DNA of 64,000 nucleotides from Chryseobacterium paridis (GTDB taxonomy: Bacteria > Bacteroidota > Bacteroidia > Flavobacteriales > Weeksellaceae). The DNA lies in NCBI RefSeq assembly GCF_016595215.1, contig NZ_JAENHK010000001.1, positions 1,022,147 to 1,086,146 of the forward strand, written 5' to 3'. The position numbers and the translations under genes are program-made. The notes beneath the pieces are model-generated. The model made no database searches. It was not told the DNA's origin and was given only the letters and a program-made list of their open reading frames with translations. Shown here piece after piece: positions 1-8,167 of the stretch (positions are counted from its first letter, which is position 1; every line of letters begins with the position of its first letter).

Positions 1-2967
1 AAATTCAGCAATTTCATTTCCAACCACTTTCATATCCTTTCCAAGTTTAGGCCCTAAAGCCTTAAAATTAGGTTTGATTTGCTTTACAATTAAATGAGAA
101 GCTTCTTCTGCATTGATTAATTGTAATTCTTTTACATTCACTTCCTGCTTGATCAGTTCTGCGACAGCTAAAATCTGTTCTTCAGCTTTAGAATCCAATA
201 CAGGAACCAATACCTTTTGTAAAGGCTGACGTACTTTTACATTCTCCTTCTTTCTTAAAGAGAACACCATACTTGTGATCTGCTGCGCCAAATGAGTTTT
301 TTCAACCAGATCCTGATCGATTAAACTTTCATCAGCAACCGGGAAGTCTGTAAGGTGTATTGATTCACAGTTTTCTTTTCCTGTTACCTTATTCAGATCC
401 TGGTACAACTGATCCATAAAGAATGGAGCAATTGGTGCTGATAATTTAGCAACTATTTCAAGACAAGTATATAAAGTCTGGTAAGCAGAGATCTTATCAT
501 CAGAATACTCTCCTTTCCAGAAACGTCTTCTGCATAATCTTACATACCAGTTACTTAAGTTATCGTTTACAAAATTACTTATCGCTCTTGCTACTCTTGT
601 AGGTTCATAATCCTCATAGAATGCTTTTACTTCTTTGATCAAAAGATTCAGTTCGGAAAGGATCCATCTGTCAATTTCTGGACGGTTTTCCATCTCTTTT
701 TCTGAATAGTTGAATCCATCCACATTCGCATATAACGCAAAGAAAGAATAGGTATTATAAAGTGTACCGAAGAATTTTCTTCTCACTTCGTCGATTCCTT
801 CAATATCGAATTTCAAATTCTCCCAAGGGTTCGCATTGGAGATCATGTACCAACGTGTGGCATCAGGTCCGTAAACAGAAAGTGTTTCAAACGGATCTAC
901 TGCATTCCCTAAACGTTTAGACATTTTCTGACCGTTTTTATCCAAAACAAGTCCGTTACTCATTACGTTTTTATAAGCAACTGAATCAAATACAGCTGTT
1001 CCGATAGCATGAAGAGTATAGAACCAACCACGAGTCTGGTCAACTCCTTCTGCAATAAAGTCTGCCGGGAAAGCTTTTTTATTGTCTATTAATTCTTTAT
1101 TCTCAAAAGGATAATGCAATTGTGCATAAGGCATAGAACCTGAATCAAACCAAACGTCGATCAGATCACTCTCACGATTCATCGGTTTTCCTGATGCTGA
1201 TACCAAAACAACTTTGTCAACTACATTTTTATGCAGGTCAACCAAAGAATAGTTTTCCTCAGACATATTCCCTATTTCAAATCCTTTGAAAGGATTTTCT
1301 TTCATAAATCCTTTTTCAACAGATTTTTCGATCTCGTTGTATAATTCCTCTACTGAGCCGATCACCATTTCTTCTTTCAGGTCATCCGTTCTCCAGATAG
1401 GCAACGGGATTCCCCAATAACGTGAACGTGAAAGGTTCCAGTCGTTTACATTTTCTAACCAGTTGGCAAAACGTCCTTCTCCGGTAGCTTTTGGCTTCCA
1501 GTTGATCTCTTTGTTCAGATTAACCAAACGGTCTTTTACAGCCGTCATTTTCACAAACCATGAATCTAATGGATAATACAATACAGGTTTGTCAGTTCTC
1601 CAGCAATGAGGATAACTGTGGACGTATTTCTCTACTTTAAAGGCTTTATTCTCTTCTTTTAATACGATGGCTAAATGAACATCCCATGATTTCTCAGGAG
1701 CAGTTCCGTCATCATAGTATTCATTTTTGATATATTTTCCTGAAAATACTTCAGGAACATTTTTTCCTTTTATAAATCTACCTTGTAAATCTACTAATGG
1801 AACAAGATTGTCATTCTCATCTTTTACCAACATTGGTGGAATACCAGCATCTTTAGCCACTCTTGCATCATCCGCACCAAAAGTAGGTGCGATATGTACG
1901 ATACCTGTACCATCTTCCGTAGTTACAAAGTCTCCAAGAATTACTCTGAATGCCTTTTCAGGAGTTTCAGATGGAGTAAACCAAGGGATCAATTGTTCAT
2001 ATTGAGTACCAGCTAGTTTTTCTCCTGTAAATTCTTTAAGGATCTGATAAGGGATTGTTTTACTTTCTGATGTATAGTTCGCAAAATCTTCCTCTGTTCC
2101 TGCAACATATTTTTTACCAAAGTTCTTTTCCAGAAGAACTCTTGCCAATACAATTGTTATAGGCTCAAAAGTATATTGATTGAAAGTTTTAACAACAACA
2201 TATTCAATGTCTCTTCCTACAGCTAGTGCAGTGTTTGAAGGCAATGTCCATGGAGTAGTCGTCCATGCTAAAATATCTACGTTACCATCTACATCATTGA
2301 ACAGATCACTGGTTTCTTTCTTAACTCTGAATTGAGCTACTATTGTAGTGTCTGAAACATCACGATACGTTCCCGGCTGGTTCAATTCATGTGAAGAAAG
2401 CCCTGTTCCTGCTTTTGGAGAGTAAGGTTGGATGGTATAACCTTTATACAACAATTCTTTGCTGTACAATTGTTTCAACAACCACCAAACAGTTTCCATA
2501 TATTTTGACTTATAGGTAATGTAAGGATCATCAAGATCCACCCAGTATCCTATTTTCTCTGTAAGGTCATTCCACAGGTCTGTGTAACGCATTACTGCTT
2601 CACGACATGCTTTATTGTAATCTTCAATAGAAATTTTTTTGCCAATATCTTCTTTTGTAATTCCTAATTCCTTTTCAACACCCAGCTCTACAGGAAGTCC
2701 GTGCGTATCCCAACCCGCTTTACGGAAAACTTGTTTTCCGTTCTGAGTCTGATAACGACAGAAAATATCCTTCAACGCTCTTGCCATTACATGGTGAATT
2801 CCAGGCATACCGTTTGCTGAAGGCGGACCTTCATAAAATACAAACTCAGGGCTACCCTCGCGAATTTCAACACTTTTATTGAATGTTTTATTTTGTTTCC
2901 AAAATTCCGAAACGTTGTCGGCTATATCAATAAGGTTGAGGTTTTTGTATTCTTTAAATTGGCTCAT
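1..2967 (-). CDS. ileS: Isoleucyl-tRNA synthetase, C-terminal part outside the window
   Basis: Class I aminoacyl-tRNA synthetase that charges tRNA-Ile with isoleucine in the cytoplasm. The frame is open from the ATG at 2967 (CAT on the + strand at 2965-2967) to the window edge, giving the first 989 residues. The family is usually about 1,130 aa in Bacteroidota, so roughly the last 140-150 residues are missing. The N-terminus carries FYEGPPSANG followed by GIHH at about residues 56-59 (the HIGH-equivalent), then GWDTHGLPVE. KMSKR is at residues 681-685 (bases 913-927). The GWDTHGLPVE block and overall layout match the eukaryote-like (IleRS2) branch, which is generally mupirocin-insensitive; that phenotype is inference. 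A TAAATTTG box (3003-3010) lies 36 bases upstream on the same strand. Confidence 0.96.
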   Translation of the reverse strand, partial: MSQFKEYKNLNLIDIADNVSEFWKQNKTFNKSVEIREGSPEFVFYEGPPSANGMPGIHHVMARALKDIFCRYQTQNGKQVFRKAGWDTHGLPVELGVEKELGITKEDIGKKISIEDYNKACREAVMRYTDLWNDLTEKIGYWVDLDDPYITYKSKYMETVWWLLKQLYSKELLYKGYTIQPYSPKAGTGLSSHELNQPGTYRDVSDTTIVAQFRVKKETSDLFNDVDGNVDILAWTTTPWTLPSNTALAVGRDIEYVVVKTFNQYTFEPITIVLARVLLEKNFGKKYVAGTEEDFANYTSESKTIPYQILKEFTGEKLAGTQYEQLIPWFTPSETPEKAFRVILGDFVTTEDGTGIVHIAPTFGADDARVAKDAGIPPMLVKDENDNLVPLVDLQGRFIKGKNVPEVFSGKYIKNEYYDDGTAPEKSWDVHLAIVLKEENKAFKVEKYVHSYPHCWRTDKPVLYYPLDSWFVKMTAVKDRLVNLNKEINWKPKATGEGRFANWLENVNDWNLSRSRYWGIPLPIWRTDDLKEEMVIGSVEELYNEIEKSVEKGFMKENPFKGFEIGNMSEENYSLVDLHKNVVDKVVLVSASGKPMNRESDLIDVWFDSGSMPYAQLHYPFENKELIDNKKAFPADFIAEGVDQTRGWFYTLHAIGTAVFDSVAYKNVMSNGLVLDKNGQKMSKRLGNAVDPFETLSVYGPDATRWYMISNANPWENLKFDIEGIDEVRRKFFGTLYNTYSFFALYANVDGFNYSEKEMENRPEIDRWILSELNLLIKEVKAFYEDYEPTRVARAISNFVNDNLSNWYVRLCRRRFWKGEYSDDKISAYQTLYTCLEIVAKLSAPIAPFFMDQLYQDLNKVTGKENCESIHLTDFPVADESLIDQDLVEKTHLAQQITSMVFSLRKKENVKVRQPLQKVLVPVLDSKAEEQILAVAELIKQEVNVKELQLINAEEASHLIVKQIKPNFKALGPKLGKDMKVVGNEIAEF

Positions 2968-3575
2968 TGTACTATCTCAATATCGTTGATTAATTAAGTT
3001 GGCAAATTTAGTGATTTTTTGTCGGTTTATAATATATGTTTTATTTTGATATCATCTATTAAAAAGTTCAATTTCAGAAATATAAATAAAGCGATCAATT
3101 ATTTGTGAATTTTAAAATGTAAAAGGGAGATTTTTTTTAAGGTTTTTTCCAGATATCTCTATGACTTTTACTAATTAAAATTGATTACCATATCAATAGA
3201 AGTGGGCTTTAGCTCACTTTCAAATTATACATTGTATCATTTGGTTTTAACCAAAAACTTAAAAATATCCTCACGCAGATTTTGAAAGATTATACAGTTT
3301 TTTTAAAGCAAAGTTTTAATATAATTATTATTAAGCTTCAGGTAAGCAAAGAAGTGATCAACAAGTTGATCAGACGAAGCTATGTTTTCAAGCTTCGCGA
3401 AGCAGATTTATCTGCCTTTACCTCTTAAAATAAAAAGTTAGCCAAATAAAATCTTTGCGTTAAAATAAAAAATAATCATCCGTAAAACCTTTGAAATCAC
3501 TGGAAAAACAAAGACCTTTTCAGACAGGTAAGGAAAAATTTTGTAAATTTAGGATAACACATAAAAACCATTTGA
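2968..3575. other. 608-bp intergenic region with degenerate repeat fragments
   Basis: No coding frame is supported here. Apart from the ileS -7 element, the stretch from about 3240 to 3470 is rich in short palindromes and phrases typical of flavobacterial intergenic repeats: TTGGTTTTAACCAA near 3240, CACGCAGATTTTG near 3273, GATCAACAAGTTGATC near 3356, GCTTCGCGAAGC near 3393, GCAGATTTATCTGC near 3403 and TCTTTGCGTTAAAA near 3451. These look like eroded interspersed-repeat remnants rather than a terminator or RNA gene. The last ~100 bases should hold the promoter of the 3576 gene, but only a weak TAAATTTA box is seen near 3545. Confidence 0.45.
3003..3010 (-). promoter_or_regulatory. Bacteroidota-type -7 element upstream of ileS
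   Basis: Read on the - strand this is TAAATTTG, a match to TAnnTTTG, 35-43 bases upstream of the ileS ATG. No convincing -33 TTG is visible at the expected spacing, so this is a partial promoter match. Confidence 0.5.
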
Positions 3576-5255
3576 ATGAAAACCTTTTCAAAATCTTTAC
3601 TCATTATTTGTTATACCATTGGAAACCTGATCTTTGCTCAAAATAACTATCCTCAAAACTACTTTAGGAATCCTTTAAATATTCCGATACAGTTGGCTGC
3701 CAATTTTGGAGCAGTCCGTTCCAATCATTTTCATATGGGGCTGGATATACGAACCAATAGTCAGGAAAATCTTCCGGTTGTTGCAGCTGCAGATGGTTAT
3801 GTGAGCAGAATAAAAGTAGAGCGTTATGGTTTTGGAAATGCTGTTTATGTTACACACCCTAATGGATACACAACTGTTTATGCACACCTGAATTCCTATT
3901 TTGATTCTCTCGATGAATATGTAAAGCAGAGACAATACAAGGATGAGAAATGGGAACAGGACATTACCTTTTCTGCCGGACAATTTCCTGTTTCTAAAGG
4001 TCAAATGATTGCATTGAGTGGTAATACAGGGGGGTCCGCAGGACCTCACCTGCATTTTGAAATCAGAGATACTAAAACTGAAGAATGTCTCAATCCTTTG
4101 CTATTTGGTTTTAATATTCCGGATGGTGTTGCACCTGTTATCAGTGGGTTATATTGGTATGACCGGCGTTTTAGCAGTTATGAGCCAGGTGCCAATGATA
4201 TTGCGGTTAAAAAAGTAGGTAATATTTATAAAACTGATATTGTGTACGTCAGCTCACCTTCGATAAGTTTGGCTATAAAAGCTGTAGATAAAGCAAATAA
4301 GGGATTTAATTTAGGGATTTATGAAGCACAATTGCTGATAGATAATCATTTAATATACGGCTTCAAGATTGATAAAGTAAGTTATGATGATACGCGCTAT
4401 ATCAATGGGTGCATTGATTATGCAAAATTCATTCGCGATAAAATGAGCATTCAGCATTTGTCTGTATTACCTGGGATGAAACTACCTGATTATAGTTTCG
4501 GTTCAAATGGAATTATAACACTCCCGGATGAAGCCATTCACAATATCGAAATCGTTATAAAAGATATTAACGGAAACACAAGCAGGTTAACAACGCAGAT
4601 TCAGCTGAACAAAACTTTAGACAGAGTGTCGTCCGGTTCTAGAACAATAACACCTAATGAGGGAAAAATGGTTAAAACAGAAAACGCAGAAATCAATTTT
4701 GATAAAAATGCGGTTTATGATGCCGTCAATTTTTCTATGTCTGAAAGATCCGATCCTGATGCTGTTTCCAATGCTGTCATCTTACATAATCTTTATGTCC
4801 CTGTTCATAACAATTACTCTTTAAAGATAAAACCAAATAGAAAATTAACTGGAGAAGAAAAGAATCAAACGGTGATGGAGCTTAATTATGGAAGCGATAA
4901 AGAATTTGTGAAAGGAAAATGGAATGGAAACGGGATGGAAGGACAGTTTAAGAGACTGGGAGTTGCAAGACTTCTTTTGGATACTAGTTTGCCTTCTGTT
5001 TCTCCCAATTGGAAAGAAGGAATGTTTGTAGGAAATAGTTCACTGCAATTAAAGGGAACAACGAAAATTGGAGATATTGAATCATTTCGAGCAGAACTGG
5101 ATGAGAAATGGCTTCGGTTTGCCCGTGTAAAAGACAATTTTGTATATGTCTTTGATGAAAATTGTCCAAAAGGATCGGGTTTACATACTTTAAAAGTGAC
5201 AACGATGAATACCGCAGGAAACATAAATACACAAACTTTTACTTTTCAGAGATAA
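3576..5255 (+). CDS. Secreted M23-family metallopeptidase
   Basis: Predicted zinc-dependent peptidoglycan peptidase (LytM/lysostaphin fold) that cuts peptide cross-links in the periplasm. A hydrophobic N-terminal segment ending in IFAQ at residues 19-22 looks like a signal peptide. The catalytic domain follows directly: H53 and D57 in HMGLD, then HLHFE with H158 and H160, so the zinc site appears intact. Residues from about 180 to 559 form a long C-terminal region with no motif I recognise, probably beta-rich. It is much longer than a minimal M23 domain but this architecture is common in Bacteroidota. It stands alone, read away from ileS, and its job (cell separation or wall remodelling) is inferred only from the domain. 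Confidence 0.9.
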   Translation: MKTFSKSLLIICYTIGNLIFAQNNYPQNYFRNPLNIPIQLAANFGAVRSNHFHMGLDIRTNSQENLPVVAAADGYVSRIKVERYGFGNAVYVTHPNGYTTVYAHLNSYFDSLDEYVKQRQYKDEKWEQDITFSAGQFPVSKGQMIALSGNTGGSAGPHLHFEIRDTKTEECLNPLLFGFNIPDGVAPVISGLYWYDRRFSSYEPGANDIAVKKVGNIYKTDIVYVSSPSISLAIKAVDKANKGFNLGIYEAQLLIDNHLIYGFKIDKVSYDDTRYINGCIDYAKFIRDKMSIQHLSVLPGMKLPDYSFGSNGIITLPDEAIHNIEIVIKDINGNTSRLTTQIQLNKTLDRVSSGSRTITPNEGKMVKTENAEINFDKNAVYDAVNFSMSERSDPDAVSNAVILHNLYVPVHNNYSLKIKPNRKLTGEEKNQTVMELNYGSDKEFVKGKWNGNGMEGQFKRLGVARLLLDTSLPSVSPNWKEGMFVGNSSLQLKGTTKIGDIESFRAELDEKWLRFARVKDNFVYVFDENCPKGSGLHTLKVTTMNTAGNINTQTFTFQR

Positions 5256-5327
5256 TGTTTAGCTTAAGGCAAAATTGAAAATCATGAATACATTTTACAT
5301 AAATACATTCTACAAAGTTTTATTTAA

Positions 5328-5335
5328 TAAATTTG
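5328..5335 (+). promoter_or_regulatory. -7 element for the PaaK-like ligase gene
   Basis: TAAATTTG matches the Bacteroidota -7 consensus. It lies 19 bases before the TTG at 5355, so the transcript would have a very short leader (about 12 bases). No -33 TTG is visible at 17-23 bases upstream. Confidence 0.5.
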
Positions 5336-5354
5336 CTACTTAAAATTAATATCA

Positions 5355-6647
5355 TTGCAATTCTATCCGTCAATTGAAAAATCAGAAGTTCAGGAAATTA
5401 AAGCATTTCAGGAGAAAAAGCTCAAAGAGCTTTTAGCATATCTTGAGAAGAATTCACCATTTTACCAAAGGCTATTTAAAGAAAATAATATCAACATTGG
5501 TGATATTCAGTCTTTAGAGGATTTACAGAAAATCCCCACAACATCAAAGAATGATCTACAGGAGTATAATCATGACTTTTTCTGTATTCCACCCAATAAA
5601 ATTGTAGATTATAGTACTACTTCCGGAACCTTAGGGGACCCGGTTACGTTTGGTTTATCAGACAGTGATCTTGAAAGACTGGCCTATAATGAAGCAATCT
5701 CTTTTGCCTGTGCTGGAATACAAAAAGGAGATGTCGTTCAGATGATTACCACCATTGATAAAAGATTTATGGCTGGGCTTGCTTATTTTTTAGGATTAAG
5801 AAAGATGGGGGCAAGTGTAGTGAGAATGGGACCTGGGATTCCGGAATTGCAATGGGATTCTATATTTAGATATCAACCCAAATACTTGATTACAGTTCCT
5901 TCTTTTCTGTTAAAAATGATAGATTATGCTGAAAAACACGGACTTGATTATAAGAATTCCAGTGTTTACGGAGCTGTTTGTATTGGTGAGAGTATAAAGA
6001 ATCAGGATTTTACCGATAATATTCTTTCCCAGAAAATTAAAGAAAAATGGAATATTAAGCTGTTTTCTACCTACGCTTCAACAGAAATGAGTACAGCTTT
6101 TACAGAATGCGAACATCAAATAGGAGGGCATCATCACCCGGAATTAATTATTACAGAAATTCTCGATGATGAAGAAAATCCTGTAAAAGAAGGAGAAAGC
6201 GGAGAATTGACAATTACTACTCTTGGAGTTGAAGCAATCCCTCTTCTCAGATTTAAAACCGGAGATCTTGTAAAGGCCCATTACGAACCCTGCCAATGTG
6301 GAAGAAATACATTGAGACTTGGCCCTGTGCTTGGAAGAAAGCAACATATGATCAAATATAAAGGAACCACTCTGTATCCACCTGCAATGAATGATATTTT
6401 AAATGATTTTAATAATCTTTTATGTTATCAGATCATTATCCATTCTAATGAAATTGGGTTGGATGAAATTATCATTAAAATAAGTACAGATAGTGAGTCT
6501 GAAAATTTTGTAAATGAGGTGAGAGATCATTTTCGTGCAAAATTGAGGGTAAGTCCGAAAATTGAAATTGTTGATTTTGATGTTTTATCTAAAATAGTCT
6601 ACAATCCGAACAGCAGAAAGCCGATTACCTTTGTCGATCTGAGATAA
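5355..6647 (+). CDS. PaaK-like acyl-CoA/adenylate ligase, flexirubin locus
   Basis: Member of the ANL adenylating superfamily, closest in form to phenylacetate-CoA ligase (PaaK/CapK type), 430 aa. The nucleotide-binding loop appears as STTSGTLGDP near residues 92-101 and the second adenylate motif as STYASTEMS near residue 235. The frame begins with TTG at 5355; no in-frame ATG lies closer to the conserved FYPSIEK start, and a -7 box sits just upstream, so I accept TTG. In a locus that also encodes a tyrosine ammonia-lyase, the likely substrate is 4-coumarate, activated to a CoA or ACP thioester as starter of the aryl polyene; this is inference. An O-antigen/capsule ligase role (CapK) is the main alternative. 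Confidence 0.85.
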   Translation: MQFYPSIEKSEVQEIKAFQEKKLKELLAYLEKNSPFYQRLFKENNINIGDIQSLEDLQKIPTTSKNDLQEYNHDFFCIPPNKIVDYSTTSGTLGDPVTFGLSDSDLERLAYNEAISFACAGIQKGDVVQMITTIDKRFMAGLAYFLGLRKMGASVVRMGPGIPELQWDSIFRYQPKYLITVPSFLLKMIDYAEKHGLDYKNSSVYGAVCIGESIKNQDFTDNILSQKIKEKWNIKLFSTYASTEMSTAFTECEHQIGGHHHPELIITEILDDEENPVKEGESGELTITTLGVEAIPLLRFKTGDLVKAHYEPCQCGRNTLRLGPVLGRKQHMIKYKGTTLYPPAMNDILNDFNNLLCYQIIIHSNEIGLDEIIIKISTDSESENFVNEVRDHFRAKLRVSPKIEIVDFDVLSKIVYNPNSRKPITFVDLR

Positions 6648-6680
6648 AGAAGATTTCCCATACCGGCCTCTCTTTTTGCA

Positions 6681-6688
6681 TATATTTG
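6681..6688 (+). promoter_or_regulatory. -7 element ahead of a 26-codon ORF
   Basis: TATATTTG matches TAnnTTTG exactly. It sits 33 bases after the ligase stop codon and 25 bases before the ATG at 6713, so a separate short transcript ending at the 6797 terminator is possible. No good -33 element was found. Confidence 0.45.
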
Positions 6689-6712
6689 CGAACTGTTTAA
6701 AAAGAGTTTGTA

Positions 6713-6793
6713 ATGAAGTATGTAAGAATTGGCGCAGGTTATGAATCTGCCGGGAGATATTTAGGAAGAGAAATCAAAAAAGCTTTAAAATAA
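6713..6793 (+). CDS. Possible 26-residue basic peptide
   Basis: A short ATG-to-TAA frame encodes a 26-aa peptide that starts MKYVRIGAGY and ends REIKKALK. It is basic and glycine-containing, with no signal peptide or recognisable family. Support is positional: a consensus -7 box at 6681-6688, an AAAAAGAG stretch about 7 bases before the ATG, and a strong terminator starting 3 bases after the stop codon. It lies in the convergent gap between the ligase and the halogenase-like gene. It could equally be a small non-coding RNA, or chance; function is unknown. Confidence 0.35.
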   Translation: MKYVRIGAGYESAGRYLGREIKKALK

Positions 6794-6796
6794 AAT

Positions 6797-6826
6797 AAAA
6801 ACGGTCTGAATTTCAGACCGTTTTTT
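6797..6826. terminator. Bidirectional intrinsic terminator
   Basis: Near-perfect hairpin AAAACGGTCTGA / TCAGACCGTTTT with a 3-base loop, flanked by A-run and T-run on opposite sides. It can stop transcripts from the ligase/small-ORF side (+) and from the flavoenzyme gene (-), whose stop codon is at 6828. Confidence 0.85.
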
Positions 6827-6827
6827 A

Positions 6828-8069
6828 TTATTGTTGCTTCTCCATTTTGATGAGGCTCGCAAGATTCTTTATAACCGTATCATGCTTTTTTACAAAAGGA
6901 TTTTCTTTATCCCAGACGTAACCAGCTAAAACTGCGCAGATTTTCTTTTTCACATCAGGGTTTTCCGGTTGATGGAAGAATAACTCCTGAAGATTTCCGG
7001 TGTACCATTCTTTTACATAGGTAGTGAATACATCTACACCATATAATATATAATCCGAATATTCTTTTTGCCAGTTTATTGTTTCGCCATTTAATTGTCT
7101 GATGGCTAATTTTGCGGCTAACATTCCGGATTCTGTTGCAAACGCCATTCCAGATGAAAAAACAGGATCTAAGAATTCAGAAGCATTTCCTGTCAATGCA
7201 AATCCATCGCCGAATAAACTTTTAACAGAACAAGAGTAATCTTTCAAATGTCTTGGTTCAAAAAGGAAATCAACATTTCCGAAACGTTTTACATAATAAT
7301 CAGATAGTGAAATCGCTTTTCTCAATGCATCTGCTGTATCTCCGTTTTTTATCAGATCCTCAATATAATCTGTCGGCCCAACAATTCCAACACTTGTATT
7401 TCCATTTGAAAAAGGAATTACCCAAAGCCAAACTTCCGTTTCAATAATATCAAAGGAAATTAAGGTGCCTTCTGTTCCTTCTTCTCTATTGATATCTTTC
7501 ACATGAGAGAAAATAGCAGAATGAGGAGATAATTTTGAAGGTTTTTCCAGATCAAGTAAACGTGGTAAAACTCTTCCATACCCACTGGAATCAATAACGA
7601 ACTTTGCATTGATCTCTTTTGTTTCACCCGCTTTGTCTTTCACAGTGGTTACAGAATCTGTTCCTTCGAATTTGATATCGATAACTTCTGTTTCAAATTC
7701 AAGGTCAATTCCTTTATGAATAACTTCGTTAGCTAATGTATTATCAAAATCAGCTCTCGGAACCTGCCAGGTCCAGTCCCAGCCTTCTCCGAACTTATCA
7801 CTAAAATCAAATAGACATACTTCGTCTCCTCTTAAGAAACGGGCACCCAGCTTTTTTTCAAAGCCCATTTTATCCAAAGCTGGAAACAGTCCGGCTTCAT
7901 CAAAATGATCCATGACCCGGGGAATCAGACTTTCGCCAACAACCAATCTCGGGAATTTTGTTTTTTCAACAACTTTTACGTTGATGCCGTTCTTCTTTAA
8001 GTATGAGGAAGATACACATCCAGATGGACCGGCGCCGATTACTAGAACGTCAACAAACTCTTTAGTCAT
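6828..8069 (-). CDS. FAD-dependent halogenase/monooxygenase-like oxidoreductase
   Basis: A 413-aa flavoprotein of the halogenase / geranylgeranyl-reductase-like superfamily. The N-terminus binds FAD through GAGPSG (residues 12-17) followed by VVGESLIP (43-50). It has the WxWxIP signature of flavin-dependent halogenases as WLWVIP at residues 215-220, and lysines at 72-73 in FEKKLGARF, near where halogenases of this group often place their reactive lysine. Flexirubins are known in chlorinated and in extra-hydroxylated forms, so chlorination or hydroxylation of a phenolic ring is plausible, but WxWxIP also occurs in enzymes not shown to halogenate. It forms its own unit, divergent from the ammonia-lyase with overlapping promoters and ending in the shared terminator. 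Confidence 0.82.
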   Translation of the reverse strand: MTKEFVDVLVIGAGPSGCVSSSYLKKNGINVKVVEKTKFPRLVVGESLIPRVMDHFDEAGLFPALDKMGFEKKLGARFLRGDEVCLFDFSDKFGEGWDWTWQVPRADFDNTLANEVIHKGIDLEFETEVIDIKFEGTDSVTTVKDKAGETKEINAKFVIDSSGYGRVLPRLLDLEKPSKLSPHSAIFSHVKDINREEGTEGTLISFDIIETEVWLWVIPFSNGNTSVGIVGPTDYIEDLIKNGDTADALRKAISLSDYYVKRFGNVDFLFEPRHLKDYSCSVKSLFGDGFALTGNASEFLDPVFSSGMAFATESGMLAAKLAIRQLNGETINWQKEYSDYILYGVDVFTTYVKEWYTGNLQELFFHQPENPDVKKKICAVLAGYVWDKENPFVKKHDTVIKNLASLIKMEKQQ

Positions 8070-8098
8070 CTTTGATTTTTTATTTTAATAATAACTTC

Positions 8099-8117
8099 TA
8101 TCTTTGCCGCAAAATTA
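8099..8117. promoter_or_regulatory. Divergent pair of -7 elements between flavoenzyme and lyase
   Basis: TATCTTTG on the + strand (8099-8106) faces the ammonia-lyase; TAATTTTG on the - strand (8110-8117 read in reverse) faces the flavoenzyme. Both match TAnnTTTG and lie 3 bases apart, so the two polymerase footprints must overlap. A TTTG at 8071-8074 is the only -33 candidate for the + promoter, at a slightly long 24-base spacing. Confidence 0.55.
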
Positions 8118-8167
8118 GTGACAAATAATTAATATATTATAAAATTATCTCCTATTACTTCTGATTA

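Noticed and set aside
1727..2005. Open frame of 92 codons on the + strand
   Set aside because: Lies inside ileS on the opposite strand; the ileS motifs are unambiguous.
3340..3420. Terminator or attachment site formed by the palindromes
   Set aside because: No T run follows the stems, and no tRNA, integrase or direct repeat is nearby.
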